This document shows, piece after piece, positions 52,851 to 61,490 of a stretch of 64,000 nt of DNA. Position 1 is the stretch's first letter; each line of letters starts with the position of its first letter. The position numbers and the translations under genes were made by a program. The stretch comes from Pseudomonadota bacterium (GTDB lineage: Bacteria > Pseudomonadota > Alphaproteobacteria > Micavibrionales > CSBR16-224). The stretch spans positions 2,442,735-2,506,734 of the forward strand of contig CP053449.1 in NCBI GenBank assembly GCA_013285465.1, given 5' to 3'. Under the pieces are notes generated by a model. The model saw nothing but the letters and a program-made list of their open reading frames with translations, was not told the DNA's origin and searched no databases.

Positions 52851-53048
52851 GCCGTCTCCAACTGCTTCAATTTTTCTTCATGAACAGAACAGCCCCTATC
52901 GACAAAATCACATGGACAAATGTCAAAAATTAGGCCATATTTAAAGAAGAAATTTCCTCAAAAATAAAAGAAAAATCTGCACAACATCTACACAGATGAA
53001 AATGTGCTATTTTATTCTTTTATTTTCAACGCGCTATAATGCATTACG
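52851..53048. other. Right end of the island, AT-rich
   Basis: Noncoding, AT-rich. Contains the element TCTGCACAACATCTACACAG (52976-52995) that resembles the left-end element at 40921-40940. No exact repeat of the guaA end is visible. Confidence 0.35.
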
Positions 53049-53071
53049 CATTGCGCGGGAATGACGGAGAG
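53049..53071. repeat. Partial REP-like sequence
   Basis: CATTGCGCGGGAATGACGG resembles one half of the REP-like units at 40741-40823 (reverse complement CCGTCATTCCCGCG). Lies just before the chromosomal esterase gene. Confidence 0.4.
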
Positions 53072-53075
53072 GGTG

Positions 53076-54107
53076 TCACCGCCCCAAAAGCTGCGCCACC
53101 ACAGGATCAATCCCCGCCATAAATAATTCGACATTGGCGGTATAATCGCCTTTTTGCCCCAGCGTTTTATTAATTGCGCCATGCCCCATATTGACGGAAA
53201 GCACCGCCGCCTTTACGCCGTATTTCTGCGCTTTTTCCGCATATTCCACCGCCTGCGGGCAGGGTTCGTCACGGTTTGCGGCACAGACCCCCAGCCACGG
53301 GATGGTTTTACGGCTCATTTGATGATAGGGCGAGGTTTCGCGCCAATAGGACGGGCTGGTGCCGAAGGCTTCGTCAAACAGCAACAGCTTGTTTTTGCGC
53401 ATCGTATCAATCGTGTTCAATGTGCCGGAATCCAGCGAGATCGTCATCAACCACGGTGCAACCTCCGTTTTTTTCCAGTTTTCGGGTGATGCCCCGATCA
53501 GAGAAACCAGATGCGCCCCTGCCGAATGCCCCATCACGATCACGCGGTCTTTGTCCCCGCCCCAGTCGCGGGCGTTTTCCTGTATATGGGCGATTGCTTT
53601 TGCCACATCTTCGGCTTGCCGTGTGACAGGCGCATTATCGGGCAACATGCGGTAATTGACGGAAACCAGCACAAAACCCTTTGCCGACCAGCGCGCAACC
53701 TTGTTCTGCATACCCGCGCCCATTGCCTTGTCACCGATACACCAGCCGCCGCCATGCACCATGACGATGACGGGCGCTTTTTTCAGCACTTTCTTTTGCG
53801 GCAGAAACACATCATAACGCTGCCGCCAGTGATGACCGTATGACACATCTTTTATAGAGGGTTCCGGCCCGTCCTTGCCGCCGCGCTTTTTCCGCGCGGT
53901 CAGCCATGTCAGCGCCTCGCTTTTTTCGCGGCAGCTTTTTTTCGCGTAATCGCTGTCCAGCACCTTTTCGGCGATTTTGTCTTTCAGCTTTGCCTTGAAA
54001 TTATATTTCAGATTATCTTCGATATCCGCCCGTGCTGTAGAAACAGCAAACAGGCAGACCAAAGATGCCGCCAGAAAAGCTTGAAAAACAGTCCGTTTCT
54101 TTGTCAT
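53076..54107 (-). CDS. Exported alpha/beta hydrolase (esterase)
   Basis: A 343-residue alpha/beta-hydrolase with a signal peptide (FLAASLVCLFAVSTARA). The oxyanion loop is VMVHGGGWCIGD and the nucleophile elbow VIVMGHSAGAHLVSL, as in the hormone-sensitive-lipase/carboxylesterase family; Asp and His follow in the C-terminal part (GHGAINKT holds the likely His). Substrate unknown; periplasmic location inferred. Confidence 0.85.
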   Translation of the reverse strand: MTKKRTVFQAFLAASLVCLFAVSTARADIEDNLKYNFKAKLKDKIAEKVLDSDYAKKSCREKSEALTWLTARKKRGGKDGPEPSIKDVSYGHHWRQRYDVFLPQKKVLKKAPVIVMVHGGGWCIGDKAMGAGMQNKVARWSAKGFVLVSVNYRMLPDNAPVTRQAEDVAKAIAHIQENARDWGGDKDRVIVMGHSAGAHLVSLIGASPENWKKTEVAPWLMTISLDSGTLNTIDTMRKNKLLLFDEAFGTSPSYWRETSPYHQMSRKTIPWLGVCAANRDEPCPQAVEYAEKAQKYGVKAAVLSVNMGHGAINKTLGQKGDYTANVELFMAGIDPVVAQLLGR

Positions 54108-54136
54108 TTTCTTCCCGCCGTTAAAATCGCGTCCCC

Positions 54137-54208
54137 CTAGAAACGCGTCATTGTCAAAAGAATATAGAATCCGAACATTAATCCGGTCACAACAGGTTTC
54201 AGTCGCAT
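54137..54208 (-). CDS. Possible 23-residue membrane peptide
   Basis: The minus strand has a short frame that reads MRLKPVVTGLMFGFYILL and ends TMTRF. GGAG lies 8 nt before the ATG. The peptide has positive residues at both ends and a central hydrophobic span, like known single-pass small proteins. It lies between the HAD hydrolase and the esterase genes, in the same orientation as both. Unproven; too short for statistics. Confidence 0.35.
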   Translation of the reverse strand: MRLKPVVTGLMFGFYILLTMTRF

Positions 54209-54322
54209 TGTCTTCGCTCCGTCATATTACATTTTAAGTCTTCGCTTGCTCTGAAAGTAATACGCACGGCGCAGCAAAAATCCTGCACAGAATTTTAAAA
54301 AAATAACAGATCAGAAATTATT

Positions 54323-55066
54323 TTACCATTTCGGACGATAAGGTTTCGGCGGCGGATCGCGCTTTTCTTCCGTTTTTAGATCAGGTTTTGCCGCACCGGA
54401 TGTCAGGGATTTCACCAGTTCCATTAATTCCGCGGGCGTTTCCACCGTATAATCGGCATATTTGCTGGTCTTGCCCGCATGTTGCGGCCAGAAAATCGTC
54501 GTCATCCCCGCCAGTTTTGCAGCCATCACCCCTGCGGGGCTGTCTTCCACCGCGACAAAATCCGCCGGATCGGTTGCGTCATTATCCCAATCCAGCCCGT
54601 AACACATCACCGCCTTGCCCGACATATAAGGCAGCGGATGCGGTTTTGTTTCGCCGACATCATCGGCGCTGAGCGAAAACAGCATTTGATCATCGACGCC
54701 CGATTGCGACAGGCTGTGATCCACCGCAATGCGAATACCGCTTGATACCGCGGCTTGCGGAATCTCTTTTGAGGCAAAATGATTGAAAGCTTCCTTCGCG
54801 CCCTCGCGCGGCACGATCTCTTCCGGATGCGCCATATAATAATCGTAACATTCGTCGTAAAAATCATCGAGGGAGATTTTCAGCCCCTTCGACGCTTTCA
54901 AATATTTCCAGACGCTTTTATCGGCCACACCACGCATGGCCTCCAGCTCGTCCTCCGACAGCGTGATACCGTTATTTTTTGCCACACCCGCAAATTTCGC
55001 CAGATGCAGCGGCTCGGTATCCACCAGCGTGCCATCCACATCCCAAAGAACCGCCTTGATCGCCAT
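54323..55066 (-). CDS. HAD-superfamily phosphatase
   Basis: A 247-residue HAD hydrolase of the beta-phosphoglucomutase/Gph type. Motif I is LWDVDGTLVDTEP, motif II AVSSG, motif III the Lys in ETKPHPLPY, motif IV FVAVEDSPAGVMAAK. The cap domain lies between I and II. The last 30 residues are a Pro/Lys-rich tail. Substrate is a small phosphate ester, not identifiable. Confidence 0.85.
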   Translation of the reverse strand: MAIKAVLWDVDGTLVDTEPLHLAKFAGVAKNNGITLSEDELEAMRGVADKSVWKYLKASKGLKISLDDFYDECYDYYMAHPEEIVPREGAKEAFNHFASKEIPQAAVSSGIRIAVDHSLSQSGVDDQMLFSLSADDVGETKPHPLPYMSGKAVMCYGLDWDNDATDPADFVAVEDSPAGVMAAKLAGMTTIFWPQHAGKTSKYADYTVETPAELMELVKSLTSGAAKPDLKTEEKRDPPPKPYRPKW

Positions 55067-55166
55067 CGGATTTTCCTTTGTTTTTTCAAGTCTTCCTGTT
55101 AAGAAATATCAAGCATCCTTTGTAACATTTTTCATAATATTTGTCAAGCTTGGTCGGAGAAGACAT

Positions 55167-55646
55167 ATGTCCTATCAGATTGCTCCCGCATCCACCGCAG
55201 ATGCCGCACAGATCACGGAATTGATGACCCAAACAGACACAATCGACACCCACACGGTTTACACGCTTTGGCAAAGTCACTATTTTGACCCCGATTTTTT
55301 TCTGGTGGCAAAAAGCGATGAACACGTTCTCGGCTATGTTTTCGGACGTATGGCGGAAAACAATACGGCGTTTCTGTGGCAAATTGCCGTTGAAGATACC
55401 CACCGCAAAAAAGGCATCGGCTGCGCATTGGTCACAGCCTTTCTGCAACAGGCGGATACAAAAGGCGCAAAGGATGTGGTCACGACGATTGTCCCCGGCA
55501 ATGACGCATCACAACGCCTTATGAAACGCAGCGCCGTTAAGAACGGCATCCCTTTTGTTAAAACAGGCGACACAGGTGATTTCGGGAACACCATGAAAAC
55601 AGAGAATATCTACTGTTTTCAGATCGGAAAAAAGGCGCAATCATGA
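55167..55646 (+). CDS. GNAT-family acetyltransferase
   Basis: A 159-residue GNAT protein with the acetyl-CoA motif IAVEDTHRKKGIGCALVTAF and an N-terminal layout (DTHTVYTLWQSHYFDPDFFL) like that of diaminobutyrate acetyltransferase EctA. No ectoine genes are nearby, so EctA function is unlikely or at best unsupported. The start follows GGAGA; the stop overlaps the next gene (ATGA). Confidence 0.75.
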   Translation: MSYQIAPASTADAAQITELMTQTDTIDTHTVYTLWQSHYFDPDFFLVAKSDEHVLGYVFGRMAENNTAFLWQIAVEDTHRKKGIGCALVTAFLQQADTKGAKDVVTTIVPGNDASQRLMKRSAVKNGIPFVKTGDTGDFGNTMKTENIYCFQIGKKAQS

Positions 55647-56188
55647 CATTTCCACCTCTTACACAGATGGGGCGGCGCATCTGCATTATCGGCCCGTCCA
55701 ATAGCGGCAAATCGACGCTCGCCCATATTCTGGGAGCGAAGATCGGCGTGCCTGCCGTGCATCTTGACCAGATTCGTCACATTCCCGGCACGGATTGGCA
55801 AACCCGCCCGCTGGAGGATTTTCTGGAAGATCACGCCCGCATTATCGCCGAAGACGGCTGGGTGATTGACGGCAATTATTCCGCCGCCATGGCCGACAGA
55901 CTTGACCGCGCCACAGGCATTATCTGGATTGATCCGCCGCTGGCGGGCTGCATCTGGCGCTATTTGAAACGCTGTTTCGCAGGACCGGAGAAACGCTATG
56001 GGCGGCTGGATAACGCCACGCGTGAATTCAGTTTTGACCTGATCCATTACACCTTAACGCGCTATCCGAAAAACTGCGAAAAATACCGCGAACATATTGC
56101 CGCTCATCCCGACCTGCCCTTCATCTCCGTCAAATCAATGAAGGAGCTGAACAGGCTTTATGACAGCTGGGGGCTGAAACGCCCCTAA
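55643..56188 (+). CDS. P-loop kinase-like protein (FlaR/adenylate-kinase-like)
   Basis: A 181-residue P-loop protein with Walker A in IIGPSNSGKSTLAHIL, then VHLDQIRHIPGTDW and GWVIDGNYS. This is the set of motifs in the group annotated as topology modulation protein or adenylate-kinase-like. True function is unknown. Coupled to the GNAT gene by a 4-bp overlap. Confidence 0.75.
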   Translation: MTFPPLTQMGRRICIIGPSNSGKSTLAHILGAKIGVPAVHLDQIRHIPGTDWQTRPLEDFLEDHARIIAEDGWVIDGNYSAAMADRLDRATGIIWIDPPLAGCIWRYLKRCFAGPEKRYGRLDNATREFSFDLIHYTLTRYPKNCEKYREHIAAHPDLPFISVKSMKELNRLYDSWGLKRP

Positions 56189-56201
56189 AACGCGCTTTTT
56201 A

Positions 56202-56648
56202 TTATAAGCCGCGTTTGGGACGTTGAAAGGTAAATTCCTGCGGCGCACCGTCATCAGCATAATTTTTCATCGGGTTCACCGGATTCACCGGCCTTGTGGG
56301 CAAAGGCTCATAAAAATTCACAGTCAGCGATTTAATCACCTCAAGCTCAGGCTTGATATCCAGCTCCGCCGCCAGCGCTTCATTAATCTCGCCCTTGCGG
56401 TTAACCAGCACGCGGAAATCCTCTTTTTCAAGACCGATTGCCACAATATAGGCATGACGGTCATGCCCCTGCACTGCCGGAGAGACACGGTCACCTGCAT
56501 CCATATACTGGATCAGATTGCCGTCCCTGTCCGCCGCAATGGCATAGCCGATATCCGTCCATGCCTGCCCGCCGTTCCAGTGTTTTTCTTCCGTTTTACC
56601 GGCATGCATATCCGCCGATTTTTCCGAATACCAAAGATGATACGCCAT
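56202..56648 (-). CDS. Unknown protein
   Basis: A 148-residue soluble protein that I do not recognise. It begins MAYHLWYSEKSADMHAG, contains YAIAADRDGNLIQYMDAGD and ends in a Pro-rich then basic tail (RPVNPVNPM, FQRPKRGL). No signal or membrane segment. Convergent with the P-loop gene, 13 bp apart; it lies upstream and divergent to ileS. Confidence 0.55.
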   Translation of the reverse strand: MAYHLWYSEKSADMHAGKTEEKHWNGGQAWTDIGYAIAADRDGNLIQYMDAGDRVSPAVQGHDRHAYIVAIGLEKEDFRVLVNRKGEINEALAAELDIKPELEVIKSLTVNFYEPLPTRPVNPVNPMKNYADDGAPQEFTFQRPKRGL

Positions 56649-56832
56649 AATTTTTTACACCCTTTTAAAAATCAAAATTCCGCCCAAAACGGGCGACTCA
56701 CCCGCCTTCCGAATATATTTACATAAAATTAAAATTCTTGCAACTCCGCACCCGTATTTATACTTGCGCGGGCGCGGTATTCCGCCTATTTTTGTAGAGT
56801 CGCAATTTACCAAAAAAGGATTGATTCACATC

Positions 56833-59709
56833 ATGTCGGAACAAGAGCCGGATTACGGAACGACCATCCATCTTCCGCAGACTGAATTTTCACGCCGCGG
56901 CGGGCTGTCAAAAAAAGAGCCTGTGATCGTAAAACGCTGGGAGGAAATCGACCTCTATAAAAAACAGCGCGAAGCATCAAAAACCCGTGCGAAAAAAATC
57001 CTGCATATGGGCCCGCCCTTTGCAAACGGCCATATCCATATGGGTCACGCGCTTTCGACCGTGTTGAAGGATGTTGTCGTGCGTAGCTGGCAAATGCTGG
57101 GCTATGACGCACCGCTGGTGCCGGGTTTTGACTGCCACGGCCTGCCGATCGAATGGAAAATCGAGGAAAAATACCGCGCCGCAGGCAAACGCAAAGAAGA
57201 TGTGCCGCCGGAGGTTTTCCGTCAGGAATGCCGCGATTTCGCGCAACACTGGATGGATGTGCAAACAAGCGAATTCAAGCGCCTCGGTATTTGGGGTGAT
57301 TGGGACAAACCTTATAAAACCATGGAAAAGCGCTCCGAAGCGCTGATTACCAAGGAAATCCACAAATTCCTGCTGAACAATAAGCTCTATCAGGGCAGCA
57401 AGCCCGTAATGTGGTCGGTGCCGGAACAAACCGCACTGGCCGAGGCCGAGATCGAATACCGCGATCACACTTCCGATACGGTCTGGGTAAAATTCCCGTT
57501 TAAATCCGGTGCACCCGCAGGGCTGGAAGACGCAAATATCGTGATCTGGACCACCACGCCCTGGACATTGCCGGGCAACCGCGCCGTCGCTTACGGGGCG
57601 GAAATGGATTATGTCGGCGTCACCGTTGATGATGTTGCCGAAGACAGCACCGCGCAAAAAACTGATAAATTGCTGGTAGCCAAAGAATTGCTGGATGCCA
57701 CGCTGGAGGCCGCAGGCATTACCGCCCATAACGTCTTCTGGAGCGGTAAGGGCGCGGATTTTGCAGGCGCAATCTGTCATCACACGCTGCACGAAAAAGG
57801 CTATGATTTCGATGTGCCGGTACTGGAAGCGGATTTTGTTACCACCGATGCGGGAACGGGCTTTGTCCATATCGCCCCCGGTCATGGTGAGGATGACTAT
57901 AAGCTCGGCATGAAAAACAATATCGCCGTGCCGCAGACCGTCAATGGTGATGGTACTTATGCCGAGAGCGTACCGCTGTTTGCTGGCATGCCGGTCTATC
58001 TGGAAGACGGCCGCAAAGGCCCTGCCAACAAGCTGGTCACCGAAGCCATCAACGAGGCGGGCAATCTGGTTGCCAAGGCGCAAATCCGCCACAGCTATCC
58101 GCATTCATGGCGCTCGAAAGCGCCGGTGATCTTCCGCAACACGCCGCAATGGTTTATTTCCATTGATGACAAAGATGCGGAAGGTAAAAGCCTGCGTGAG
58201 CGCGCCCTGCATGAAATCGCCAAAACCCGCTGGGTTCCCGAACGCGGAGAAAACCGTATTGCCGCCATGGTCGAAGGCCGCGGCGACTGGTGCATCAGCC
58301 GCCAGCGCGCATGGGGCGTGCCGATTGCGATTTTCGTCAATAAGAAAGACGGTGCGCTGTTAAAAGACGAAGCCGTGCTTGACCGCATCATCAATATCTT
58401 TGAACAGGAAGGTTCGGATGCATGGTTCACCCATGACCCGCAGGACTTTCTGGGCAACGGCTATAACAAAGACGAGTGGGAGCCTGTCTATGACATTATT
58501 GATGTCTGGTTTGAATCCGGATCGACGCAAAGCTTTGTCTTAAAAGAACGTGACGACCAGCACTGGCCTGCCGATCTGTATCTGGAAGGATCGGATCAGC
58601 ATCGCGGCTGGTTCCAGTCATCGCTGCTGGTTTCCTGCGGCACCAACGGTGTCGCCCCTTACAAAGCCGTGCTGACGCATGGTTTCATTCTGGATGAAAA
58701 AGGCTATAAAATGTCGAAATCCGGCAGTAACGGCATGTCGCCGCTGGATTTGTCTTCAGAATACGGTGCCGATATCGTACGGCTCTGGGTCGCGGGGTCG
58801 GATTATACCGATGATATCCGCATCGGCCAGAATATCCTGCAAGGCCACACCGATATTTACCGCCGTATCCGCGGCACATTCTGTTATCTGCTCGGCAATC
58901 TGTTCGACTTTAAAGCGGAAAACACGGTTGATTACGGCGAATTGCCGGAGCTGGAACGCTGGGTGCTGCATCGCCTTTATGAAATCGATGCGGAAATCCG
59001 CACTCATATCGACAATTTCGATTTCCAGCGCATGGTCTCCACGCTGCATAATTTCTGCGCCAAGGATTTATCGGCCTTTTATTTCGATATCAGCAAAGAC
59101 AATCTTTACTGTAACGCGAAAAACAGCCTGAAACGCCGCGCCGCACAAACCGTGCTGGATAAGGTCTTCATGCATCTGGTGCATTGGATTGCCCCCATCC
59201 TCAGCTTTACAGCAGAGGAAGCATGGCTGTCCCGCATCGGTGAGCCGCTTGACGGTTTTGAAAACAGCCTGCATCTGCGTGAATTCCCCGATGTTGACGA
59301 AGAATGGCAAAAACCTGCATTGGCGGAAAAATGGCAGCAAATCCAGAGCGCCCGCCGTGTTGTCACCGGCGCCATGGAAGTGAAACGTGCGGAGAAGGAA
59401 ATCCGTTCCTCGCTTGAAGCCGCGCCGAAACTTTATGTCGAAGATGAAAAACTCGCCGATATGCTGCGCCATGTGCATTTTGCCGATATCTGCATTACCT
59501 CGGATATCGAAATCGTTATTTCCAAAGTACCGCCTTACGTTTTCACATTGGAAGATGTGCGCGGTATCGGCGTGGAAATTCGCCGCGCCGATGGTGAAAA
59601 ATGCGCCCGTTGCTGGAAATATACGCAGGATGTCGGCAGCGATAACGAACATCCCGCCATTTGCAGCCGCTGCGCCGAAGCCGTGAAAAAAGAGAAGCTG
59701 GCAGCATGA
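56833..59709 (+). CDS. ileS: Isoleucyl-tRNA synthetase
   Basis: Class I synthetase with 958 residues. The HIGH motif is in NGHIHMGHAL (about residues 66-75), KMSKS begins at K626 and the editing domain has TTPWTLPGNRA. The C-terminal zinc site CARCWKYT...CSRCAEAV is complete. The ATG at 56833 gives MSEQEPDYGTTIHLPQTEF; the longer frame upstream lacks conserved sequence. The stop overlaps tmk (ATGA). Confidence 0.97.
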   Translation: MSEQEPDYGTTIHLPQTEFSRRGGLSKKEPVIVKRWEEIDLYKKQREASKTRAKKILHMGPPFANGHIHMGHALSTVLKDVVVRSWQMLGYDAPLVPGFDCHGLPIEWKIEEKYRAAGKRKEDVPPEVFRQECRDFAQHWMDVQTSEFKRLGIWGDWDKPYKTMEKRSEALITKEIHKFLLNNKLYQGSKPVMWSVPEQTALAEAEIEYRDHTSDTVWVKFPFKSGAPAGLEDANIVIWTTTPWTLPGNRAVAYGAEMDYVGVTVDDVAEDSTAQKTDKLLVAKELLDATLEAAGITAHNVFWSGKGADFAGAICHHTLHEKGYDFDVPVLEADFVTTDAGTGFVHIAPGHGEDDYKLGMKNNIAVPQTVNGDGTYAESVPLFAGMPVYLEDGRKGPANKLVTEAINEAGNLVAKAQIRHSYPHSWRSKAPVIFRNTPQWFISIDDKDAEGKSLRERALHEIAKTRWVPERGENRIAAMVEGRGDWCISRQRAWGVPIAIFVNKKDGALLKDEAVLDRIINIFEQEGSDAWFTHDPQDFLGNGYNKDEWEPVYDIIDVWFESGSTQSFVLKERDDQHWPADLYLEGSDQHRGWFQSSLLVSCGTNGVAPYKAVLTHGFILDEKGYKMSKSGSNGMSPLDLSSEYGADIVRLWVAGSDYTDDIRIGQNILQGHTDIYRRIRGTFCYLLGNLFDFKAENTVDYGELPELERWVLHRLYEIDAEIRTHIDNFDFQRMVSTLHNFCAKDLSAFYFDISKDNLYCNAKNSLKRRAAQTVLDKVFMHLVHWIAPILSFTAEEAWLSRIGEPLDGFENSLHLREFPDVDEEWQKPALAEKWQQIQSARRVVTGAMEVKRAEKEIRSSLEAAPKLYVEDEKLADMLRHVHFADICITSDIEIVISKVPPYVFTLEDVRGIGVEIRRADGEKCARCWKYTQDVGSDNEHPAICSRCAEAVKKEKLAA

Positions 59710-60422
59710 CGACAAAGGCAAACGGCCGGTTCATAACTTTCGAAGGCGGCGACGGCACCGGTAAAACAACCCAGATCAAGCTTTTCACCGCTTTTCTTGC
59801 TGAAGAATACGGTGTTGACGTGTTTTGCACGCGGGAGCCGGGCGGCACGGAAGAGGCCGAAAAAATCCGCGCCCTGCTTGTCCAGCGCGGCGGCGGTAAC
59901 TGGGACCCGTTGACCGAAGTGCTGCTGCTCTCTGCCGCACGGCGCGAACATCTGGTCAAAAAAATTCTGCCCGCTCTTGAAAAAGGACAATGGGTCATCT
60001 CCGACCGTTTTGTCGATTCCACCTATGCTTTTCAGGGTTACGGTATGGGGCTTGAGCAAGCACAGCTGCAGCGCATCTACCGCGAAATCGCCGGTGATTT
60101 CATGCCTGCCCTGACCTTTATTCTGGATATAGATCCCGAAGAAGGTTTGAAGCGCAGCGGTAAACAGCTGCAGGATACGGATGATACGGCGGAAAAAACC
60201 GAAGACCGTTATGAACGCATGGGGCTGGCATTCCATACCCGTCTGCGCAACGGCTTTCTGGACATCGCCAAAGCCGATCCGGCGCGGTGCTGTTTGATTG
60301 ATGCGGCGCAGCCTGTTGATAATGTGCAGGCGGAAATCCGCAAATACTTCATGGAAAAATTCCCGCTATCCGCCCTTCCGCAAAACACGGCACAGAATGG
60401 TGAAAAACGGCATAATGGATAA
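59706..60422 (+). CDS. tmk: Thymidylate kinase
   Basis: The housekeeping dTMP kinase, 238 residues. P-loop FEGGDGTGKTTQIK, the TREPGGTEEAEKIR segment, SDRFVDSTYAFQGYG and the lid (KTEDRYERMG) are all canonical. It carries a longer C-terminus than most. Overlaps ileS upstream and holB downstream by 8 bp. Compare with the divergent kinase on the island at 46385. Confidence 0.95.
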   Translation: MTTKANGRFITFEGGDGTGKTTQIKLFTAFLAEEYGVDVFCTREPGGTEEAEKIRALLVQRGGGNWDPLTEVLLLSAARREHLVKKILPALEKGQWVISDRFVDSTYAFQGYGMGLEQAQLQRIYREIAGDFMPALTFILDIDPEEGLKRSGKQLQDTDDTAEKTEDRYERMGLAFHTRLRNGFLDIAKADPARCCLIDAAQPVDNVQAEIRKYFMEKFPLSALPQNTAQNGEKRHNG

Positions 60423-61479
60423 TCTCGCTTTTGATCTGCCCGAAGAAGATAACAGCCTGCCCCCGCCGCAGGCGAATATGCTGTTGCTTGGGCATGATAA
60501 GGCCGAAAAATTGCTGGCAAAGGAGATTGCCGCGGGCCGCCTTCCCCATGCGCTGATGATCGCGGGGCCGAAAGGTATCGGTAAAGCAACGCTGGCTTTC
60601 CGGCTGGCGCGTTACCTGCTGGCAGGCAAGGCGGAGGAAGATGCCAGCGGCTTATTCGGTGATGCCGCTCCCGCTGAATCGCTGGCGGTTGATGCGGAAG
60701 ACCGCGCCGCGAAACTGGTCGCGGCAGGCAGCCACCCCAATCTTTTCTACATCCGGCCGACGGATATCGACAGTATTAAAAACACAAAACGCGCCAACCC
60801 CTTTATCGGCGTTAGCGAGGCACGCATTACCCGTGACTTCCTGTCCCATACCCCGTCGGAAAAAGGATGGCGTGTCGTGCTGATCGACGGCGCGGAAGAT
60901 ATGCGCCTTGATGCGCAAAACGCGCTGCTGAAAACGCTGGAAGAACCGCCTGCCAAGACCGTTATTATCCTTGTTACCACCGCCCCCGGCCGCTTTCTGC
61001 CGACCGTGCATTCGCGCTGCCGTATGCTGCCGCTGACCGGCCTGTCTGATGCGGATATGGAATGCCTGCTTGACCGCGCCCTGCCCGATCTGTCCAAGGA
61101 AGAAAAATCCGGCCTGCTGGCGCTGGCTGATGGCAGTATCGGCGAGGCCTTATCATTACATGAAACAGGCGGCGCGGAAATCTATCAGGATATTCTGTCC
61201 CTGCTTTCCGGTTTCTCCGAGGCCGATGCGCATAAGCTGGCGGCGGAACTGGCGGCAAAAAAAGACCGCTTTCCGCTGTTTATGGAGATTTTGCTGAAAA
61301 TTCTGTCCCGCGCCGCCAAGCAAACACTGGTCGATGCGGAAACGGGTTTCACACAGAAAGCGCCGCAAAAATGGTTCAAAATATGGGAAGATGTGAAAGC
61401 CTGTTATGAATCCTGCGACTATGCTAATCTTGACCGGCAGACAGCCTGTCTGAGAATTTTCGATCTTATCCGCAGCTAG
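60415..61479 (+). CDS. holB: DNA polymerase III delta' subunit
   Basis: Clamp-loader subunit of 354 residues. AAA+ features: LPHALMIAGPKGIGKATLAF (Walker A) and the VVLIDGAEDMRLDAQNALLKTLEEPP region with the sensor Ser/Thr-rich strand following. The four-Cys zinc module common in E. coli delta' is not visible, as in many alphaproteobacteria. The order tmk-holB-metG is typical. A start at ATG 60397 is possible; I used 60415. Confidence 0.92.
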   Translation: MDNLAFDLPEEDNSLPPPQANMLLLGHDKAEKLLAKEIAAGRLPHALMIAGPKGIGKATLAFRLARYLLAGKAEEDASGLFGDAAPAESLAVDAEDRAAKLVAAGSHPNLFYIRPTDIDSIKNTKRANPFIGVSEARITRDFLSHTPSEKGWRVVLIDGAEDMRLDAQNALLKTLEEPPAKTVIILVTTAPGRFLPTVHSRCRMLPLTGLSDADMECLLDRALPDLSKEEKSGLLALADGSIGEALSLHETGGAEIYQDILSLLSGFSEADAHKLAAELAAKKDRFPLFMEILLKILSRAAKQTLVDAETGFTQKAPQKWFKIWEDVKACYESCDYANLDRQTACLRIFDLIRS

Positions 61480-61490
61480 GGGTGTAAAGA

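Larger units (their letters stand above)
40725..53048. mobile_element. Putative mobilizable genomic island at guaA 3' end
   Basis: Directly after guaA, a known hotspot for integrative elements in other bacteria, lies a tyrosine integrase followed by mobilization genes (relaxase, MobC), a toxin-antitoxin pair, an AT-richer cargo operon, IS debris and an ArdC gene. Housekeeping-like genes resume at 53076. Both ends carry REP-like sequence and a similar bipartite TCTGCAC/CACAG element (40921-40940 and 52976-52995). I could not find an exact direct repeat of the guaA end, so the borders are approximate. Confidence 0.7.

Noticed and set aside
55167-55646. EctA (diaminobutyrate acetyltransferase)
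   Set aside because: N-terminal similarity only; no ectB or ectC nearby and GNAT annotation alone is defensible.
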